Below, piece after piece: positions 61,501 to 64,000 of a stretch of DNA of 64,000 nucleotides; the stretch's first letter is position 1, and each line of letters opens with the position of its first letter. Origin of the DNA: Thiotrichaceae bacterium UBA973 (GTDB taxonomy: Bacteria; Pseudomonadota; Gammaproteobacteria; Eutrophobiales; Eutrophobiaceae); assembly GCA_002292815.1 (NCBI GenBank), contig DBBX01000007.1:1-64000 (forward strand), written 5' to 3'. The translations under genes and the position numbers were made by a program. Below the pieces are notes generated by a model. That model was not told the DNA's origin. It saw nothing but the letters and a program-made list of their open reading frames with translations, and did not search any database.

Positions 61501-62272
61501 CCGATTATTTAACGATGCGAAAGCTATGCTTGAAAAGATCGTCAATGAAAAATGGTTCTCCGCAAAAGGCGTATTCGGACTCTTCCCGGCGAATTCAATA
61601 GGTCATGATGATATTGATGTCTATGTCGATGATAATCGTGAAGGGTTATTAACAACTATTCATTCATTAAGACAACAAACACAAAAACCACCAGGTCAAG
61701 CCAACTTTGCACTGGCGGATTTTATTGCACCTAAAGAAACCGGTGTTGAAGATTACTTTGGTGCATTCGCAGTAGCTACTGGATTTGGTATGGAAGATAG
61801 AATCAAAGCCTTTGAAGCCGATCATGACGATTACAGTGCAATTATGCTCAAAGCACTAGCGGACCGTCTAGCCGAGGCCTTTGCAGAACGATTACATGTG
61901 CGCATAAGAAAAGAGTATTGGGGTTATGCATCAGAAGAAGTACTTAGTAATGAAGACCTAATTAACGAAGCATACCAAGGCATACGCCCTGCCCCCGGTT
62001 ATCCTGCCTGTCCGGATCATACTGAGAAAGGCTTGCTTTGGGATTTGCTTGATGTTGAAGAAAATACAGGTATAGAAATAACCGAATCTTTTGCCATGTA
62101 TCCTACGGCGGCAGTATCCGGTTGGTATTTTTCTCATCCAAATTCAAGATACTTCGGCTTGGGTAAGATTAATAAGGATCAAATTGAAGATTATTCTCAT
62201 AGAAAAGGAATGGATTTAAAACAAATAGAAAGATGGCTTGCTCCTAACTTGGGCTATGATCCTGAGACTTAA
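58577..62272 (+). CDS. metH: Cobalamin-dependent methionine synthase
   Basis: This is a 1231-residue, full-length four-module enzyme. The homocysteine domain holds the zinc ligands C246, C309 and C310. The methyltetrahydrofolate-binding domain starts near FVNVGERTNVAGSPRF. The cobalamin module has its cap followed by D-x-H759-DIGKNIV, the His that ligates cobalt. The C-terminal AdoMet reactivation domain includes RIRKEYWGYASEE...RPAPGYPACPDHTEK. It transfers a methyl group from methyl-THF to homocysteine via methylcobalamin. An SAH riboswitch precedes it. The B12 uptake operon is about 3 kb upstream. Confidence 0.98.
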   Translation: MTDKTAQIKQLMAERILVLDGAMGTMIQSYKLEEEDYRGERFSEHPCDVKGNNDLLSLTRPDIIKAIHGAYFDAGADIVETNTFNSTSIAMADYQMEDLVYDLNKEGAALARSVADEFEEKTGGLKFVAGVLGPTNRTCSISPDVNNPGYRNVTYQELVESYTEALRGLIDGGADLILVETIFDTLNAKAALFAIDQYYQDHGINRPIMISGTITDASGRTLTGQTTEAFWNSVRHSSPLTVGLNCALGPNDLRQYIEELSSFSQCYISAHPNAGLPNEFGEYDLDADPMSDHIKEWAESGLLNIVGGCCGTSPAHIKAMANAVIGITPRQLPDLPIYQRLSGLEPFNITPQVNFVNVGERTNVAGSPRFLKLIKEDEDLDAALEVARQQVENGAQIIDICMDEGMLDSELLMAEFLKLIASEPDICRVPIMIDSSKWTVIESGLRCVQGKCVVNSISLKEGEEKFIEHAKLVRRYGAAVVVMAFDESGQADTTERRFDLCKRSYDILVDKVGFAPEDIIFDPNILTVATGMEEHNNYAVSFFEATRLIKEHLPHALVSGGLSNVSFSFRGNNPVREAMHASFLYHGIQSGMDMAIVNSGQLGIYDEIPKDLLVYIEDVLLNRRDDSTDRLVEFSETVKGGAAKEKKVDLEWRKGTVGERLAHALVKGIADYVVEDTEEARQQAEKPIHVIEGSLMDGMNIVGDLFGAGKMFLPQVVKSARVMKKAVAYLIPYIEAEKGDGEIQSNGKIIMATVKGDVHDIGKNIVGVVLQCNNFEVFDLGVMVSAQKILDAAKEHNADIIGLSGLITPSLDEMVHVAKEMQRQEFNLPLMIGGATTSRAHTAVKIDLGYDHPVVHVKDASRAVGVSTKLISADMKADFVKEISTEYDTVRERHAGKQQKIKWLSIEDARENRTPIDWNGYTPTKPKQLGVTVFDDYPLDELAAGIDWTPFFIAWELAGKYPRILSDEVVGEEATRLFNDAKAMLEKIVNEKWFSAKGVFGLFPANSIGHDDIDVYVDDNREGLLTTIHSLRQQTQKPPGQANFALADFIAPKETGVEDYFGAFAVATGFGMEDRIKAFEADHDDYSAIMLKALADRLAEAFAERLHVRIRKEYWGYASEEVLSNEDLINEAYQGIRPAPGYPACPDHTEKGLLWDLLDVEENTGIEITESFAMYPTAAVSGWYFSHPNSRYFGLGKINKDQIEDYSHRKGMDLKQIERWLAPNLGYDPET

Positions 62273-62481
62273 AGAACATAGCACTCATAACGCCAGGACC
62301 GAGTGTTTAATTCTTTGGTAATAGCTCCTACATTACGCTATCACCTACATCCATGTAGGCGATTCATAGCCACCAAAATCAACTGTTATTGATTGACCAA
62401 CAAAAAACAAACAGCATTTTAACTAAATATTGAGAACAAACTGTTTGAGAATCGTATTCTCATTAATATCCCGATATACTT

Positions 62482-62757
62482 ATGTCTATGCAAAACGAAA
62501 TGATCACAGTTTCAAATACAGAAAGCGAACAAACGATGGACGTGCTCGTATTTGATAAGCGAGCCAGTGTAATTATTGTGGTTATCGGTGAAGGTGTTCA
62601 TAGTATGAAATGTGAACTCACGCCTACTAAGAACGAGCAGGCTTATGTTGGAAGTGTTCTAGGCAGAGAGATCATCTACCACTGTAGCCGCGAGCAAGTT
62701 CAGGCTGAGTTAGATGAGATTAATCCTGCCCTTAAAAAATCAAGAAAATTTAAATAA
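62482..62757 (+). CDS. Hypothetical protein, 91 residues
   Basis: This is a small soluble protein with a beta-rich centre (MDVLVFDKRASVIIVVIGEGVHSMKCELTPT), two cysteines (about residues 44 and 68), and a basic C-terminus (ALKKSRKFK). The start could also be the third codon. No family recognised. Its TAA abuts the stop of the convergent protease-like gene with no bases between. The preceding 209 bases after metH contain only short dyads. Confidence 0.6.
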   Translation: MSMQNEMITVSNTESEQTMDVLVFDKRASVIIVVIGEGVHSMKCELTPTKNEQAYVGSVLGREIIYHCSREQVQAELDEINPALKKSRKFK

Positions 62758-63891
62758 CTAAAAGGATATAATATTTTCTTTAATTTTCTTGCACTCTTCT
62801 TCATCAAGATAAGCTCCCCCTAGGCTGTTTCTATACATCAAATCTTTAGCTTCTTTCCCAAAATGAGCATTCGGTTTATCAATCAACAAATGTCCTAATT
62901 CATGTGCCAATCGGTTTTCTGTTTCCCTTGCATCTTGCGTCAGAATAATCACGCGCCCTCTTCCTGCTGTTGTCCTGGGAAAATACTTTTCTGACAAGGC
63001 TGCGCCACCACGAATAGTCCAGTCGTTATTTTTTTCAACATCACCCCTACCTGTTGATGGGCTATTAGCTTTAGGTACGACGTAGACATCTAAACAATTA
63101 TTGCCTTGTGTATGATAGTGCTGAATTAGATTCTTTAATTCGACCGATGTATTTTGAGCTTCTACGTCATTCCATAATGTTAAAACACCCTCTTGCCAAC
63201 TACTCGCGCTGGCATCATCTATTTTCTGATATTTTCTAAGCATCGACTCAGCTCTCTTAACGATTTCATTTCTTTTTTCAACACCATAATATTCCAGCTT
63301 TTCATTGACTAGTTGAATTGATGCTTGAGTTTTTACGCGTAATATTCCTAATTCATGCAAGCTTGTACTATCTACCAATCTCTGCTGCTCGGCATCCATC
63401 GTAACGAGAGCCCTTTCAGCATTAACAATTGCAATGCCAGGAGACAAATCTAGCAATGAATAGTATTTAATATCTGGAGTCTGTTTAATTTTTGTAGCTA
63501 TGGACTCTATTTCATTAAGATGTTCTTTTATTTTTCTATCTTGATAGTCTGATTGTTTTTCATTGAAAGCTTGATCAAGTGGCTGACTCAAGCGAAGCGC
63601 TTTTTCCCAAGTAACGTGCTTTATTATTTCTTGTGCAAATTTAAACTTAGGACAGTTTTGCGTTTTGTTTTTATCGAAAACTGATTGTGTTCTCGAGATT
63701 TGTTCATGCAGCAGAGATTTTTGTTGTTTAAACTGAGCGACTTCTGAAACATCAATGCTCTGTTTAGTGACAATGGTAAAATTGAAGCAGATATTATGTT
63801 GTGATTCCTCAGACATTACGATAGCTGAATGCCCAAATAGGCAGACAAATATAGCAAAATAACTGATTTTAGATATGACCGTGAAATTCAT
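62758..63891 (-). CDS. Secreted protein with HExxH zinc-metalloprotease motif
   Basis: This is a 377-residue protein with a signal peptide (about residues 1-27). A long, mostly helical, charged middle (about 40-220, possible coiled coil) precedes a C-terminal domain with H330-ELG-H334, a third candidate ligand H343, and a Met-turn-like LMY (M352). The order His-Glu-x-x-His, His, then Met resembles metzincins, though the second spacing (eight residues between H334 and H343) is longer than the HExxHxxGxxH of that clan. Cys residues (SHNICF, QNCPKF, NNCLDVYVV, EEECKK) may form disulfides. The substrate is unknown. Confidence 0.7.
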   Translation of the reverse strand: MNFTVISKISYFAIFVCLFGHSAIVMSEESQHNICFNFTIVTKQSIDVSEVAQFKQQKSLLHEQISRTQSVFDKNKTQNCPKFKFAQEIIKHVTWEKALRLSQPLDQAFNEKQSDYQDRKIKEHLNEIESIATKIKQTPDIKYYSLLDLSPGIAIVNAERALVTMDAEQQRLVDSTSLHELGILRVKTQASIQLVNEKLEYYGVEKRNEIVKRAESMLRKYQKIDDASASSWQEGVLTLWNDVEAQNTSVELKNLIQHYHTQGNNCLDVYVVPKANSPSTGRGDVEKNNDWTIRGGAALSEKYFPRTTAGRGRVIILTQDARETENRLAHELGHLLIDKPNAHFGKEAKDLMYRNSLGGAYLDEEECKKIKENIISF

Positions 63892-64000
63892 TGTTCATTA
63901 TTAGTTTTTATTTGTTATTAAACATCTATATTTTAGCAATCATAAATGTGACTTTTCACTAAATGTTTAATCTTTAACAGATTACCGTCATAATTCATCC

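Noticed and set aside
62281..62360. Terminator after metH
   Set aside because: CACTC/GAGTG and CCTACA/TGTAGG dyads exist, but the stems are short and lack a proper U-tract.
1..64000. CRISPR arrays, prophage, insertion sequences, rRNA
   Set aside because: No regularly spaced repeats, transposase, integrase, phage structural gene or rRNA sequence was seen.

Overview
The window is a dense, chromosomal, housekeeping stretch from an AT-rich Gammaproteobacterium. The evidence is the gene order: tatD-pilZ-holB-tmk-mltG-pabC-fabF-acpP-fabG-fabD-fabH-plsX-rpmF-yceD, rpoE-rseA-rseB-mucD-(thioredoxin-like)-lepA-lepB-DUF4845-rnc-era-recO-pdxJ, ligA-zipA-smc, and dksA-gluQRS are all gammaproteobacterial arrangements. 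I cannot name a genus. I see no rRNA, tRNA, CRISPR, insertion sequence, integrase or phage gene.

Layout. 1-11 kb: a partial gene, a secreted protein with a duplicated two-cysteine module, a methyltransferase, a radical SAM protein, AsmA, a GT22 mannosyltransferase-like membrane protein, a metal permease, an IMPDH/GMPR-family enzyme and a class V aminotransferase. 11-22 kb: a long leftward block that starts from a strong promoter at 21.86 kb and covers 23S rRNA-associated yceD, L32, fatty acid/phospholipid initiation, the ACP, folate (pabC), cell wall (mltG) and replication (tmk, holB). 22-29 kb: maf, sppA, rluC, rne and prfC. 29-39 kb: the envelope-stress sigma-E operon followed by the translation, secretion and RNA-processing cluster. 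39-52 kb: nadB, ligA, zipA, smc, queF, cysZ, dksA, gluQRS and aroF. 52-56 kb: a cobalamin uptake/adenosylation operon (btuB, a DUF6580 membrane protein, PduO-type adenosyltransferase) under a cobalamin riboswitch. 56-62 kb: an OFA-family MFS transporter with a small membrane protein, then B12-dependent metH behind an S-adenosylhomocysteine riboswitch. B12 uptake, B12 adenosylation and a B12-dependent enzyme therefore lie side by side, each end with its own RNA sensor. 62-64 kb: two unrecognised genes, one with an HExxH motif.

Most notable. Three genes (maf, rnc, gluQRS) have no acceptable ATG/GTG/TTG start; in each, the codon exactly where the conserved protein begins is ATC. For maf it follows a perfect Shine-Dalgarno, for rnc it forms a TAATC overlap with the preceding stop (like the TAATG at plsX/fabH), and for gluQRS no other usual start precedes the nucleotide-binding signature. 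This suggests real AUC initiation in this lineage. Other points: DksA carries a ~120-residue lysine-rich N-terminal tail with a second, SD-preceded internal start giving the DksA core alone; RNase III has Asn at a metal-ligand Asp; the guaB-like protein lacks the Arg-Tyr flap dyad of IMP dehydrogenases; and seven of nine convergent gene pairs are separated by five bases or fewer.
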